Origin: Aceticella autotrophica | Lineage (GTDB): Bacteria > Bacillota > Thermoanaerobacteria > Thermoanaerobacterales > Thermoanaerobacteraceae | DNA: 64,000 nucleotides | Assembly: GCF_017357865.1 (NCBI RefSeq) | Contig: NZ_CP060096.1 | Location: 1,116,001-1,180,000 of the forward strand | Reading direction: 5' to 3' | Shown: piece after piece, positions 28,211 through 38,050 of the stretch | Layout: every line of letters begins with the position of its first letter | Position numbering within the stretch: the stretch's first letter is position 1 | The notes under the pieces: generated by a model | What the model was told of the DNA's origin: nothing | What the model saw: only the letters and a program-made list of their open reading frames with translations | Database searches by the model: none | Program-made: the position numbers and the translations under genes

Positions 28211-29805
28211 AAGGTAATCTGTTTAGAGGTTCTATAACATCAGGATTGGAAATCAAATTATCAGATGGAAATATAATCGAAGATGTGAAAGTTGGAAATT
28301 TTGTTGTAATTCAAGGGAAAAAAAATAAATATTTATGTATGGTAACAGATATTAAATTTGAGGCTTTAAATCCACAGATGCTTATAAATGGCATAAATAT
28401 TGAAGATGATATAGATGAAAAGATAATAGATGGTACAGGAGTATATGGTGTTATAACATTATCACCAATGATACAGGTTGATGGAGAGGGAAATGCTATT
28501 TCTGTAAAATCTATTCCTGCATATGGTTCATTAGCTCAGGATGCAAATGCTGAAGATATATATAATGTATTTGGGATACCTTCAGAAGAAAATTTATACA
28601 TTGGAACACCCCCGGAGATGGACATACCAATTTGTATTAATTTAAAAAAATTGGTGGAACGTAGTACAGGAGTATTTGGAAGAGCCGGTACAGGTAAAAC
28701 ATATCTAACAAGGCTTTTATTAGCTGGTCTTGTAAAATCTAAGTGTGCTGTTAATTTAGTTTTTGATGCACATAATGAATATGGTTATGAAGCCAAAAGA
28801 GAAGGGGGTTCAAAGGTAAAAGGCTTAAAACAACTATTTGGGAGTCAGGTAGCGATATTTACACTTGACAGAGAATCGTCACTTCGAAGGGAAGTACCTG
28901 TAGATGGGGTTCTAAATATTGCATATAATCAAATAACACCTGATGATATAATGCTGTTAAATTCTATGCTGAACTTGAATAATACAGCACTTGAAAGTAT
29001 CTATCAAATGATGAAGGCAGAAAAAAACGATTGGCTTTATAAGTTTATCAAAATGGATTCATCGGAAATTGAAGAATATGCTGAAGAAATAGGTGCAAAT
29101 GGAAATTCACTTCAAGCGTTAAAAAGAAAGCTGGAACGATTAACAAGACTTCCTTTTTTAAAACATATTGTTCCATCTGACTGTGTTAAACAAATAATGG
29201 ACTTTTTACAAAAAGGCATAAATGTTGTCATTGAATTCGGCAATGTATCTACGCTTGGTTATATGCTTGTTGCAAACATAATTACAAGGCATATTCATGA
29301 AATGTATGTAAAGGCATCTGAAAAATCCATAGCAAATGACAGTAAAGAACCAACACCCCTTGTAATAACAATTGAAGAAGCCCATAGGTTTCTTGACCCA
29401 TCAATTTCAAGAGAAACAACTATGGGTGAAATAGCAAGAGAAATGCGTAAATATAATGTTACATTATTAATTGTAGATCAACGTACTTCTCAAATAGATT
29501 CTGAAGTATTATCACAGATAGGCACAAAGATTACCTGTAGGCTTGAAGATGATAATGATATAAATTCGTTTTTATCAGGTGTAAATAATGCAACAAAATT
29601 GAGAAATGTACTTGCAAGTCTCGATCAAAAACAGCAGGCTTTGATTTTGGGTCATGCGGTTCCTATGCCTGTTGTTATAAAAACAAGAAATTATGATCAA
29701 AATTTTTATAACGATGTATCAACATTTTCAGAAGATGATTTTATTAATAAGCCTTTTTTAAAGCTTTTAGAAGAAGAAAAAGTCGATGAACTATTTCCAG
29801 ATTAG
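28207..29805 (+). CDS. herA: HerA-type DNA translocase ATPase
   Basis: Hexameric FtsK/HerA-superfamily ATPase of 532 residues. An N-terminal HAS-barrel (1-90) precedes the motor with Walker A GRAGTGKTYL (G158-T165), Walker B VITIEEAHRFL and the late DQRTSQIDSEVLSQIGTKITCRL motif with its arginine finger candidates. In archaea and Deinococcus, HerA partners NurA and Mre11-Rad50; the neighbours here are the same set. ATG overlaps the preceding stop. Confidence 0.88.
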   Translation: MKGNLFRGSITSGLEIKLSDGNIIEDVKVGNFVVIQGKKNKYLCMVTDIKFEALNPQMLINGINIEDDIDEKIIDGTGVYGVITLSPMIQVDGEGNAISVKSIPAYGSLAQDANAEDIYNVFGIPSEENLYIGTPPEMDIPICINLKKLVERSTGVFGRAGTGKTYLTRLLLAGLVKSKCAVNLVFDAHNEYGYEAKREGGSKVKGLKQLFGSQVAIFTLDRESSLRREVPVDGVLNIAYNQITPDDIMLLNSMLNLNNTALESIYQMMKAEKNDWLYKFIKMDSSEIEEYAEEIGANGNSLQALKRKLERLTRLPFLKHIVPSDCVKQIMDFLQKGINVVIEFGNVSTLGYMLVANIITRHIHEMYVKASEKSIANDSKEPTPLVITIEEAHRFLDPSISRETTMGEIAREMRKYNVTLLIVDQRTSQIDSEVLSQIGTKITCRLEDDNDINSFLSGVNNATKLRNVLASLDQKQQALILGHAVPMPVVIKTRNYDQNFYNDVSTFSEDDFINKPFLKLLEEEKVDELFPD

Positions 29806-29822
29806 AAAGGTGGTAAAATTCC

Positions 29823-31037
29823 ATGATAAATATAGCACATGCAGCGGATATACACATTGGCATTGAAAATTATGGTATAATTGACAAGGATACTGGATTT
29901 AATACAAGATTAATTGATTTTTTAAAATCTCTTGATAGATTTGTAGTATATGCCTCGGAAAATTGTGATATTGCTGTTATTTCGGGAGATATGTATAAAA
30001 CAAGGGAACCTAATCCAACACATCAAAGGGAACTTGCTAAAAGGATAAAAAAATTATCTGAAAAAATCCCTGTCGTTATTAATAACGGTAACCATGATCA
30101 ACCTAATTCAGATACTAAAGCAAGAGCATTTGATTTATATAAGATATTAAAAGTTCCCAATGTTTATATAGCAAATAAGCCAGATATATTTTTGATTAAT
30201 ACAAAGAATGGACCATTGCAAATTGCGTGCTTGCCCTATTTCCCTAAAAATTTATTGCTTAAATTTGAAGAAAATAGAAATTTATCAATAGATGAAATTA
30301 ATTCAAAAATGATAGAAAAAATAAATAATCTTGTAAGTATTTTGACGAACCAACTTGACTCAGAAATTCCAGCCATATTGTCAGCACACCTATCTGTTAC
30401 AGGTGCAATAACAAGCAGTGAAAAAAATATTATGATTGGGGATGAAGTCATTATACCAGTAAGCATACTTGCAAGACCCCAATATAAATATATTGCCCTT
30501 GGACATATTCATAAATACCAAGTTATATGGGATAAACCATTAACAGTATATAGTGGAAGTATTGAAAGAATAGATTTTGGCGAAGAGAAAGATGAAAAGG
30601 GATTTTGCCATGTAATAATTGATAGGGATAATGTATCACATAAATTCATTAATCTTCATGCAAGACCTTTTAAAACAATTAAGATAGAGGTTGAAGGAGA
30701 AGATCCAACCCAAAAAATAATAGATAGAATAAAACATATAGAGTTAGATGACAGCATTGTCAGGCTTATCTTGAAAATCACAAAGGATGCTGACAGAAAA
30801 ATACGATATAGGGAAATCAATAAGTTAATGATAGAAAAGTGCTATTACTTTGTAGGTATAAATAAAGATATAGATTCTGATAAAAGTGCTTTAAGAAATC
30901 CTGAAGTTACTGAACAACTTAACCCCATAGATGCACTTGAAAAATACTTTTTATCAATTGAACTTGATGTAGATAAAAGTGAATTAATCAAAAGGGCGAA
31001 TATTTTGTTTAATGAACTTAAAGAAGAGGTGAATTAA
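29823..31037 (+). CDS. SbcD/Mre11-type exonuclease subunit
   Basis: Calcineurin-like metallophosphoesterase of 404 residues with the five Mre11 motifs: HAADIHIG, ISGDMYK, NNGNHDQP, SAHLSV and LGHIHK. The C-terminal part (about 290-404) would bind the SbcC coiled coil. 17 nt after herA, AGAAAGGTGG upstream. It forms the nuclease half of the SbcCD/Mre11-Rad50 complex with the next gene. Confidence 0.88.
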   Translation: MINIAHAADIHIGIENYGIIDKDTGFNTRLIDFLKSLDRFVVYASENCDIAVISGDMYKTREPNPTHQRELAKRIKKLSEKIPVVINNGNHDQPNSDTKARAFDLYKILKVPNVYIANKPDIFLINTKNGPLQIACLPYFPKNLLLKFEENRNLSIDEINSKMIEKINNLVSILTNQLDSEIPAILSAHLSVTGAITSSEKNIMIGDEVIIPVSILARPQYKYIALGHIHKYQVIWDKPLTVYSGSIERIDFGEEKDEKGFCHVIIDRDNVSHKFINLHARPFKTIKIEVEGEDPTQKIIDRIKHIELDDSIVRLILKITKDADRKIRYREINKLMIEKCYYFVGINKDIDSDKSALRNPEVTEQLNPIDALEKYFLSIELDVDKSELIKRANILFNELKEEVN

Positions 31038-31040
31038 CAA

Positions 31041-33602
31041 TTGATTCCTTTAAATTTAAAATTGAAAAATTTTATGTCATACTCTGATAATGAAAGCCTT
31101 GATTTTACTAAATTTCATGTTGCGGCTATAGTTGGAGAAAATGGAAATGGAAAATCATCTTTATGGGATGCAATAACATGGTGTATATGGGGAAGAGCCA
31201 GAGGACTTGATGCGGCAGGAAGAGGTGCTGATGACCTTATAAGAATTGGCGCTGATGAAATGGAAGTAGAATTTACTTTTAGAATAGAAAATACAAAATA
31301 TCGAATTTTGCGCAAGAAAAAAAGAAATTCATCATCTATTCTTGAATTTAATATCATTACTAATGATGAAACATTTAAATCATTGACACAGGAAAAGATT
31401 ATTGATACTGAAAAAAAAATAAAAAATACTATAATGCTGGATTATGATACATTTATAGCATCGTCATTTATGCCTCAAAATAAAGATGGTTTTTTTTCAG
31501 AAGTTGAACCAACAAAAAGGAAGGAAATTTTTTCAGAAATTCTTGGGCTTGATATCTATAATAAATTACAAATAAAAGCGAGAGAAAAGAGAATTGAATA
31601 TGAACAAAAGCTTGTTATAATAGATGAACAATTAAAAATGTATTCAAGGGATATAGAAGATAAAAAAGATATCATTAAAAGGAAAGAGGAAAATGAAGAA
31701 TTATCCTTCAAAAAACAACTTATTTTAAATGAATTAAATAAACGCTTAGAAGTACTGCTTGAAAAGAAAAAAGAAATGGATGAAGTAATTTTAAAGATAA
31801 AAGAGTTTTATGATAGAATTGAAAGAGATAAAAAAATAATTAGTGAATATAAAGAAATGCTTTTGGATATCGAGAATAAGAGGAAAGAATTGAAGGACAT
31901 ATTAAATAACGAAGACAATATAATTAAGGGATTTAATAATTTTATGGAAATTCAAAATAAACTAAAAAATCTTGATGGCAAATATATATATTTTAATGAA
32001 TTGGAAAAATCAAAAACGGAAATTCAAAATAAGATTAATTCTATAAAAAAAGAGAAGGAAATGGAACTTAAAAATTTAATCTCTCGTTATAATGAATATT
32101 TAGAAGAACTTGATAAATTAAATAATCATGAGATAGAATTAAAAGAACTTATTAAGAAAATGCCTGATTTCGACAATCTTGAAAATCAATTTAAACAAAT
32201 CGATGAAAAAATCATTGTTTTAAATACCAAATTGGTTGAAAATACAACTATAATTTCAACTTACAATAAAAAAATTAAAGAATTGAATGAAAACTATAAT
32301 AAGATACTAAATACTGGTGCGATATGTCCTACATGTCATACAGCACTTAATGCTGAAAAAAAAGAATTACTTTTAAATGGATTTAAAGAAGAAGAAAAAG
32401 ATTATAAAATACAAATATTTACTAAGAAAAAAGAAAACGAAAAATTAGTTAGAGAAATAAATATGCTTAAAAATAATAAAGATAATATAAATAATTTACT
32501 TTTACAGAAAAACGAATTTCTTGTTAGGATTAATACATTAAAAAATAAATTATCTGAAAGAGAATTTAAAATTAATAAAATTAAGGAATTACGTGAAAGA
32601 ATAGAAAAATTAAATGATATAATCAATACTGAAAATTATGCAATTAATGAAAAAGAAGAGCTTTCATTAATCCAGACAGAAATAACCAAATTAAATTTTT
32701 CATTTGAAAATTATAAATTAGTCAAGTTGAAATATGATAAATATAAAAAATATGAAAAACTGATGGAACAATTAAATATTTCAAAACAAACTATTGTTAC
32801 CTATGATAAAACATGTGAAACATATATAAAAAATATTAAAATTTATGAAGAAAATTTAGAAAAAGACAAAAAAACTATGGAATTTTTAAAAAAACAGAGT
32901 AAGGATTATGATATGTTAATAGAAGATATAAACAAATTAAAAATTGAAATTAAAAATGAAAATAAAGATTTCCTTAACATTAATATTAATCTATCTACTT
33001 TAACAGAAAAAATAAATAATATAAACACCATTGAAGACAAAATAAATCTTTTAAAAAAAGACAGAGAAAAAAATGCTATGGAAAGACATTATTATGAAAT
33101 ATTAGAATATTCATTTGGCAAAAAAGGTATACAGGCATTAATAATTGAAAATGCAATACCAGAATTAGAAGATATAGCAAATAATATTTTATCAAAACTT
33201 TCAGATGGCAAGATGTACTTAAATTTAATAACACAGAAGATAAATAAAAATGGTTCTGTATTGGAAACTTTAAATATCGAAATATCAGATGATGTTGGTA
33301 CAAGAAAATATGAATTATTCAGTGGGGGTGAAGCATTTAGAATAAATTTTGCACTTCGTATAGCACTTTCAAAATTTTTGTCAAAAAGAGCAGGAGTAAA
33401 ATTGCAAACATTAATTATTGATGAAGGCTTTGGCTCTCAGGACAAAATTGGGAGGCAAAACATTATTGATGTACTTAATCTTATTAAAGATGAATTTGAA
33501 TTAATCGTTGTAATTTCACATTTGGAAGATTTTAAAGATAGTTTTCCATATATAATTAATATTACAAAAGATGAAAATGGCTCTCATATAAATTGCTTGT
33601 GA
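31041..33602 (+). CDS. SbcC/Rad50-type ATPase
   Basis: 853-residue SMC-like ATPase. Walker A GENGNGKSS from residue 32; two very Lys/Glu/Asn-rich coiled coils; a zinc-hook CPTC at 429-432 at the turn; then the signature LFSGGEAFRINFALRIALS and Walker B TLIIDEGFGSQD. The length is close to archaeal Rad50 and shorter than E. coli SbcC (about 1050). TTG start, AGAGGTG upstream, 3 nt after the SbcD-type gene. Tethers and processes DNA ends with its partner. Confidence 0.9.
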   Translation: MIPLNLKLKNFMSYSDNESLDFTKFHVAAIVGENGNGKSSLWDAITWCIWGRARGLDAAGRGADDLIRIGADEMEVEFTFRIENTKYRILRKKKRNSSSILEFNIITNDETFKSLTQEKIIDTEKKIKNTIMLDYDTFIASSFMPQNKDGFFSEVEPTKRKEIFSEILGLDIYNKLQIKAREKRIEYEQKLVIIDEQLKMYSRDIEDKKDIIKRKEENEELSFKKQLILNELNKRLEVLLEKKKEMDEVILKIKEFYDRIERDKKIISEYKEMLLDIENKRKELKDILNNEDNIIKGFNNFMEIQNKLKNLDGKYIYFNELEKSKTEIQNKINSIKKEKEMELKNLISRYNEYLEELDKLNNHEIELKELIKKMPDFDNLENQFKQIDEKIIVLNTKLVENTTIISTYNKKIKELNENYNKILNTGAICPTCHTALNAEKKELLLNGFKEEEKDYKIQIFTKKKENEKLVREINMLKNNKDNINNLLLQKNEFLVRINTLKNKLSEREFKINKIKELRERIEKLNDIINTENYAINEKEELSLIQTEITKLNFSFENYKLVKLKYDKYKKYEKLMEQLNISKQTIVTYDKTCETYIKNIKIYEENLEKDKKTMEFLKKQSKDYDMLIEDINKLKIEIKNENKDFLNININLSTLTEKINNINTIEDKINLLKKDREKNAMERHYYEILEYSFGKKGIQALIIENAIPELEDIANNILSKLSDGKMYLNLITQKINKNGSVLETLNIEISDDVGTRKYELFSGGEAFRINFALRIALSKFLSKRAGVKLQTLIIDEGFGSQDKIGRQNIIDVLNLIKDEFELIVVISHLEDFKDSFPYIINITKDENGSHINCL

Positions 33603-33628
33603 AGTGTAAACTATAGTCATTTGTATAC

Positions 33629-33657
33629 TTGACATAATTTTGAAAGAAGTCTAAAAT
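33629..33657 (+). promoter_or_regulatory. Promoter of rny
   Basis: Perfect TTGACA (33629-33634), 17 nt, TAAAAT (33652-33657), in the gap between sbcC and rny. This separates rny from the repair operon. Confidence 0.8.
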
Positions 33658-33692
33658 AAAATAAGAAGTATCTACAAAGGAGGTGCAGGCAA

Positions 33693-35240
33693 ATTAACGT
33701 TAGTCCATTATTTATAGCAATTATTGCATTAATAGCCGTAGCAATTGGTCTTTTAATAGGGTATTTTATTAGAAAATTCATTGCTGAATCTAAAATAAAA
33801 AGTGCTGAAGATTTATCACGCACAATTTTGGAAAATGCTAAAAAAGATGGTGAAAATAAAAAAAGAGAATTGCTACTTGAAGCTAAAGAGGAACTTCACA
33901 GACAAAGGTCTGATCTTGAAAAAGAAATAAGAGACCGCAGAGGAGAACTACAAAGATTAGAAAGGCGTTTAATGCAAAGGGAAGAATCCCTTGACAGAAG
34001 AGCAGAGATAATCGAACAAAAAGATAGTTTGCTTGAAAAAAAGCAAAAAGAAATTAATGATTTGGAAAAAAAGATAAGTGAAATGCATCAAAAAGAAGTT
34101 GAAGAGTTGGAAAAAATTTCAGAATTAACAAGGGATGAAGCAAGAAATATTTTATTAGATGATGTAAGAAATGAAATCCAACATGACATTGCAATTATGA
34201 TTAAAACAATGCAGTTGAAAGCAAAGGAAGAAGCTGAGTTAAAAGCAAGAGAAATAGTTGCAACAGCTATTCAAAGATGTGCAGCTGATCATGCAGCAGA
34301 AAGTACAGTATCGGTTGTCACACTTCCTAATGATGAAATGAAAGGAAGGATCATTGGTAGAGAGGGTAGAAATATCCGGACACTTGAAACATTAACAGGA
34401 ATAGATTTGATTATTGATGATACACCTGAAGCTGTAGTTATATCTGGTTTTGATCCGATCAGAAGAGAAATAGCAAGGATAGCACTTGAAAAACTTATTG
34501 AAGATGGAAGAATCCATCCTGCAAGAATTGAAGAAATGGTTGAAAAGGCAAAAAGAGAAGTAGAAAATGTAATTATAAAGGCAGGGGAAGAGGCTACCTT
34601 TGAAATAGGTATTCATGGACTACATCCTGAGATAATTAAATTATTAGGAAGACTAAAATTCCGTACAAGTTATGGGCAGAATGTTCTTAAACATTCAATT
34701 GAAGTTGCACATTTGGCAGGACTTATGGCATATGAATTAGGTGCCGATGCAAACATTGCTAAACGTGCAGGTTTGTTACATGACCTTGGTAAAGCAGTTG
34801 ATCATGAAGTTGAAGGTCCCCATGTTATAATAGGAGCTGATTTAGCCAAAAGATATCATGAATCAGAACAGGTTATACATGCTATCATGGCACACCACAA
34901 TGATGTTGAACCGCAGACAGTTGAAGCAGTTTTGGTGCAATCTGCTGATGCAATATCAGCAGCAAGACCGGGAGCAAGACGAGAGACTCTTGAATCATAT
35001 TTAAAACGCCTTGATAAATTAGAAGGGATAGCTAATTCGTTTGAAGGTGTAGAGAAATCATTTGCAATACAGGCTGGACGTGAAATAAGAATAATAGTAA
35101 AACCTGAAATAGTCAATGATGAATCTGCTATACTATTAGCTCGTGATATAACGAAAAAAATAGAAAATGAATTAGAATATCCTGGTCAAATTAAAGTTAC
35201 AGTTATAAGAGAAACATTTGCAGTAGATTATGCAAAATAG
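33693..35240 (+). CDS. rny: Ribonuclease Y, with a probable ATT start codon
   Basis: Membrane-bound endoribonuclease that starts mRNA decay. Starting at 33693 the protein is 515 residues, the family's usual size, with the N-terminal transmembrane helix ([20 protein letters not shown]), a long charged coiled coil, a KH domain ([19 protein letters not shown]) and an HD domain with H363-D364 ([12 protein letters not shown]). AAAGGAGGTG ends 7 nt before an ATT codon. Between the in-frame stop at 33657 and a TTG at 33828 there is no ATG, GTG or TTG; the TTG start would remove the membrane anchor. ATT is therefore the likely start. Confidence 0.92.
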   Translation: MNVSPLFIAIIALIAVAIGLLIGYFIRKFIAESKIKSAEDLSRTILENAKKDGENKKRELLLEAKEELHRQRSDLEKEIRDRRGELQRLERRLMQREESLDRRAEIIEQKDSLLEKKQKEINDLEKKISEMHQKEVEELEKISELTRDEARNILLDDVRNEIQHDIAIMIKTMQLKAKEEAELKAREIVATAIQRCAADHAAESTVSVVTLPNDEMKGRIIGREGRNIRTLETLTGIDLIIDDTPEAVVISGFDPIRREIARIALEKLIEDGRIHPARIEEMVEKAKREVENVIIKAGEEATFEIGIHGLHPEIIKLLGRLKFRTSYGQNVLKHSIEVAHLAGLMAYELGADANIAKRAGLLHDLGKAVDHEVEGPHVIIGADLAKRYHESEQVIHAIMAHHNDVEPQTVEAVLVQSADAISAARPGARRETLESYLKRLDKLEGIANSFEGVEKSFAIQAGREIRIIVKPEIVNDESAILLARDITKKIENELEYPGQIKVTVIRETFAVDYAK

Positions 35241-35272
35241 TTGTAAAAGCGTGCATATGCACGCTTTTACAA
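35241..35272 (+). terminator. Perfect 32-nt palindrome terminator after rny
   Basis: TTGTAAAAGCGTGCAT followed at once by its exact reverse complement; the stem ends in TTTT on both strands, so it could stop transcription from either side. Confidence 0.75.
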
Positions 35273-35298
35273 CATATTAATTTTTACGGAGGTAAATA

Positions 35299-36078
35299 AT
35301 GAATGTATTAATTATTGGCGATATAGTAGGCAAACCAGGTAGAAATATATTAAAGGATAGGCTTTCAGACTTGATTCATGATAATAATATAGATTTTATC
35401 ATAGCAAATGGGGAAAATGCTGCTGGCGGCAATGGTTTAACCAGGAAGATTGCAGATGAACTATTTGATCTTGGTATATCTGCTTTAACAATGGGTAATC
35501 ATGTATGGGATCAGAAAGAAATATTTAATTTTATTGATGATGAAAAAAGAATAGTAAGACCGGCTAATTATCTTGAAGGAACTCCCGGTAGAGGTTTTTC
35601 ATTACTTTCAATTAAGAATATAAAAATTGCATTATTAAATTTACAAGGAATAACCTTTATGCCTTGTAACAGGAACCCATTTTTAGTTGCCGAAAAAGAA
35701 GTAGAGTTTCTAAGGCAACATACAAAAATTATTATTGTTGATTTTCATGCTGAAGCCACATCAGAAAAAATTGCCTTAGGATATTTTTTAAACGGCAAAG
35801 TTTCTTGTGTTTTTGGAACTCATACACATGTACAAACCGCTGATGAAAAAATATTATCAGAAGGAACAGCATATATAACAGATGTAGGAATGACAGGTCC
35901 TTCTGATTCAGTCCTTGGGATAGATAAAGAATCTATAATAAAAAGGTTTACAACTTCTTTGCCTGTTAAATTTGATATTGCAAAAGGGGCTTCACAGATA
36001 AATGCTATAGTAATAAAAATTGACGAAACAACTGGAAAATGCAGTCATATTCATAGAATAAATAATAATTATATATAA
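35299..36078 (+). CDS. ymdB: YmdB-family metallophosphoesterase
   Basis: A 259-residue phosphodiesterase related to B. subtilis YmdB, which hydrolyses cyclic nucleotides and affects biofilm and motility decisions. Metal ligands are visible in IIGDIVGKPGR, ANGENAAGG, GNHVWDQKE, FHAEATSEK and GTHTHVQTAD. ATG with ACGGAGG upstream. rny-ymdB is the conserved order; in B. subtilis spoVS follows, whereas three other genes intervene here. Confidence 0.92.
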   Translation: MNVLIIGDIVGKPGRNILKDRLSDLIHDNNIDFIIANGENAAGGNGLTRKIADELFDLGISALTMGNHVWDQKEIFNFIDDEKRIVRPANYLEGTPGRGFSLLSIKNIKIALLNLQGITFMPCNRNPFLVAEKEVEFLRQHTKIIIVDFHAEATSEKIALGYFLNGKVSCVFGTHTHVQTADEKILSEGTAYITDVGMTGPSDSVLGIDKESIIKRFTTSLPVKFDIAKGASQINAIVIKIDETTGKCSHIHRINNNYI

Positions 36079-36136
36079 AATTTTCTATGATGAGAAAGTT
36101 GTTTTATATCTATATTTAATGAAGGGTGTGGTTTAA

Positions 36137-37789
36137 ATGGATAATGAAACTTTAAATAGGTATCATCTTTGGTTAAATGATCCGATGATTGCGGATGAAG
36201 ATAAAGAACTTTTAAAGAATATGAATAAAGACTTAATACAAGATGCCTTCTATAAAGATCTTGAATTCGGTACGGGTGGTTTGAGAGGTATAATGGGACT
36301 TGGAGCAAATAGAATGAATTTTTATACTGTTGGAAAGGCAACCCAAGCATTAGCAAATTATATAAATAAAACAGTTAAAGGGCAAAAAAGTATTGTAATT
36401 TCTTATGATACAAGGAATTTTTCAAAGGAATTTGCTGAAGAATCAGCAAAAATACTCGCAGCAAATGAAATAAAGGTATATTTATTTGATGACTTTAGAC
36501 CTACTCCGCTTTTGTCCTTCGCAGTAAGATTTTTGAAAGCAAGTTCAGGTATCATGATTACTGCAAGTCATAATCCACCTGAGTATAATGGATATAAGGT
36601 ATATTGGTCTAATGGTGCTCAAATAATACCTCCTCATGATGAAAGAATAATAGAAGAATATAATAATTTGAGTTTTAGTGATATTAGAAAAATAAATTTT
36701 AAAGAAGGTAAGAATAAAGGATTAATTGTAACAATAAATAATGAGATAGATTCTGCCTATTTTGAAAAGGCTTTATCATATTCTTTTGGAATTTCTTCGA
36801 AAAAATTAAAGATTGTATATACACCTCTTCATGGTACAGGTATAAAAATAGTTCCATACTTACTTGAAAAAATTGGATTTCATGTTTATATACAAAAGGA
36901 GCAGCAAATACCTGATGGTAATTTCCCAACGGTCAATTATCCAAATCCTGAATTTGATCAGGCTTTTAAATTGGCAATAAAGGATGCTGAAAAAATTGAT
37001 GCTGATATTGTTATAGCATCTGATCCTGATGCAGATAGAATGGGAATTTTTATAAAACATAATACAAGGTATATAAGAATAGATGGCAACCAAATGGGTG
37101 TATTACTTTTAAATTTTTTTTTAGAAATGTATGCTAAAAAAGGAATAAATAAAAATTTAGCTGTGATTGAATCTATTGTTTCTTCAAAATTATTTGCTAA
37201 AATAGCGAAGGCACATAACGTAGAAGTATCTGAGGTTTTAACGGGTTTTAAATGGATTTGCAATGAAGCAGATAGGTTAAGAGCAAAAGGCAAAAACGTG
37301 TTTTTTTCGTATGAAGAAAGCTATGGTTATAATATAGGGGATTTTGTATATGATAAAGATTCTGGTACTCCTATAATGATAACTTGTGAAATGGCAGCAT
37401 ATTATAAAGAGAAGGAAATGACATTGATGGATGTTTTAGATGATATTTATAAAAAATATGGCTATTATCTTGAAGAGCAACTTTCCCCTGTATATGAAGG
37501 TGAAGAAGGAGTACAAAAAATAAAAAATATAATGAAAAATTTAAGAGAAAAACCAATAGAAAACCTTGCAGGTTATAAATTAATAAAAGTTACAGATTAT
37601 TTAAATGGCTATGATAGAATACCACCTTCTGATGTTTTAAAAATGGAATTTGGTGATAAATTAATTGTTTATGTGAGACCTTCAGGAACAGAGCCTAAGA
37701 TAAAATTTTATTTTATGGTTATGAATATGAAAAGTTCTAATGCTGCTAAACAACTTTTACAAAAAGCCAAAAAAGAATTTGTAAATTAA
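36137..37789 (+). CDS. Phosphoglucomutase/phosphomannomutase
   Basis: Alpha-D-phosphohexomutase of 550 residues, similar in length to B. subtilis PgcA. Active-site serine loop TASHNPPEYNGYKVYW, metal-binding DPDADRMG, sugar-binding FSYEESYGYN and phosphate-binding RPSGTEPKIKFYF are all present. It interconverts glucose-1- and glucose-6-phosphate (or the mannose pair) for envelope precursors. ATG with GAAGGGTGTGG upstream. Which sugar is preferred cannot be told. Confidence 0.93.
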   Translation: MDNETLNRYHLWLNDPMIADEDKELLKNMNKDLIQDAFYKDLEFGTGGLRGIMGLGANRMNFYTVGKATQALANYINKTVKGQKSIVISYDTRNFSKEFAEESAKILAANEIKVYLFDDFRPTPLLSFAVRFLKASSGIMITASHNPPEYNGYKVYWSNGAQIIPPHDERIIEEYNNLSFSDIRKINFKEGKNKGLIVTINNEIDSAYFEKALSYSFGISSKKLKIVYTPLHGTGIKIVPYLLEKIGFHVYIQKEQQIPDGNFPTVNYPNPEFDQAFKLAIKDAEKIDADIVIASDPDADRMGIFIKHNTRYIRIDGNQMGVLLLNFFLEMYAKKGINKNLAVIESIVSSKLFAKIAKAHNVEVSEVLTGFKWICNEADRLRAKGKNVFFSYEESYGYNIGDFVYDKDSGTPIMITCEMAAYYKEKEMTLMDVLDDIYKKYGYYLEEQLSPVYEGEEGVQKIKNIMKNLREKPIENLAGYKLIKVTDYLNGYDRIPPSDVLKMEFGDKLIVYVRPSGTEPKIKFYFMVMNMKSSNAAKQLLQKAKKEFVN

Positions 37790-37803
37790 TTTAGTAAAAA
37801 TAA

Positions 37804-38036
37804 AATTTTAATCAAAAGATTAGAAAAAAGCTTCGTTGGTTCCGGCAAGTAACACGTCAGTTTGGATTAAAATTAATTAATATTATTCTCCAGATTATAC
37901 ATATTTTTTATTAAATTTTTCTTATGTTATAATAAAATAAGTTAAAACATTTTATGAGATGGTTCTGTGAACGAGATTGTACTTGCTGTCAGATACTGCC
38001 ATATTAATATTAATGCTCAAAAATTTTATTGGAGGG
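37804..38036 (+). other. Intergenic region upstream of dedA with unexplained structure
   Basis: Gap of 261 nt. AATTTTAATC (37804-37813) pairs with GATTAAAATT (37865-37874) around a 51-nt loop. A TATAAT at 37928-37933 (weak -35) would give a leader of about 110 nt before dedA containing GGTTCTGTGAAC and other short pairings. No known riboswitch consensus was recognised. Confidence 0.35.
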
Positions 38037-38050
38037 TAGAGTGTAGATAG

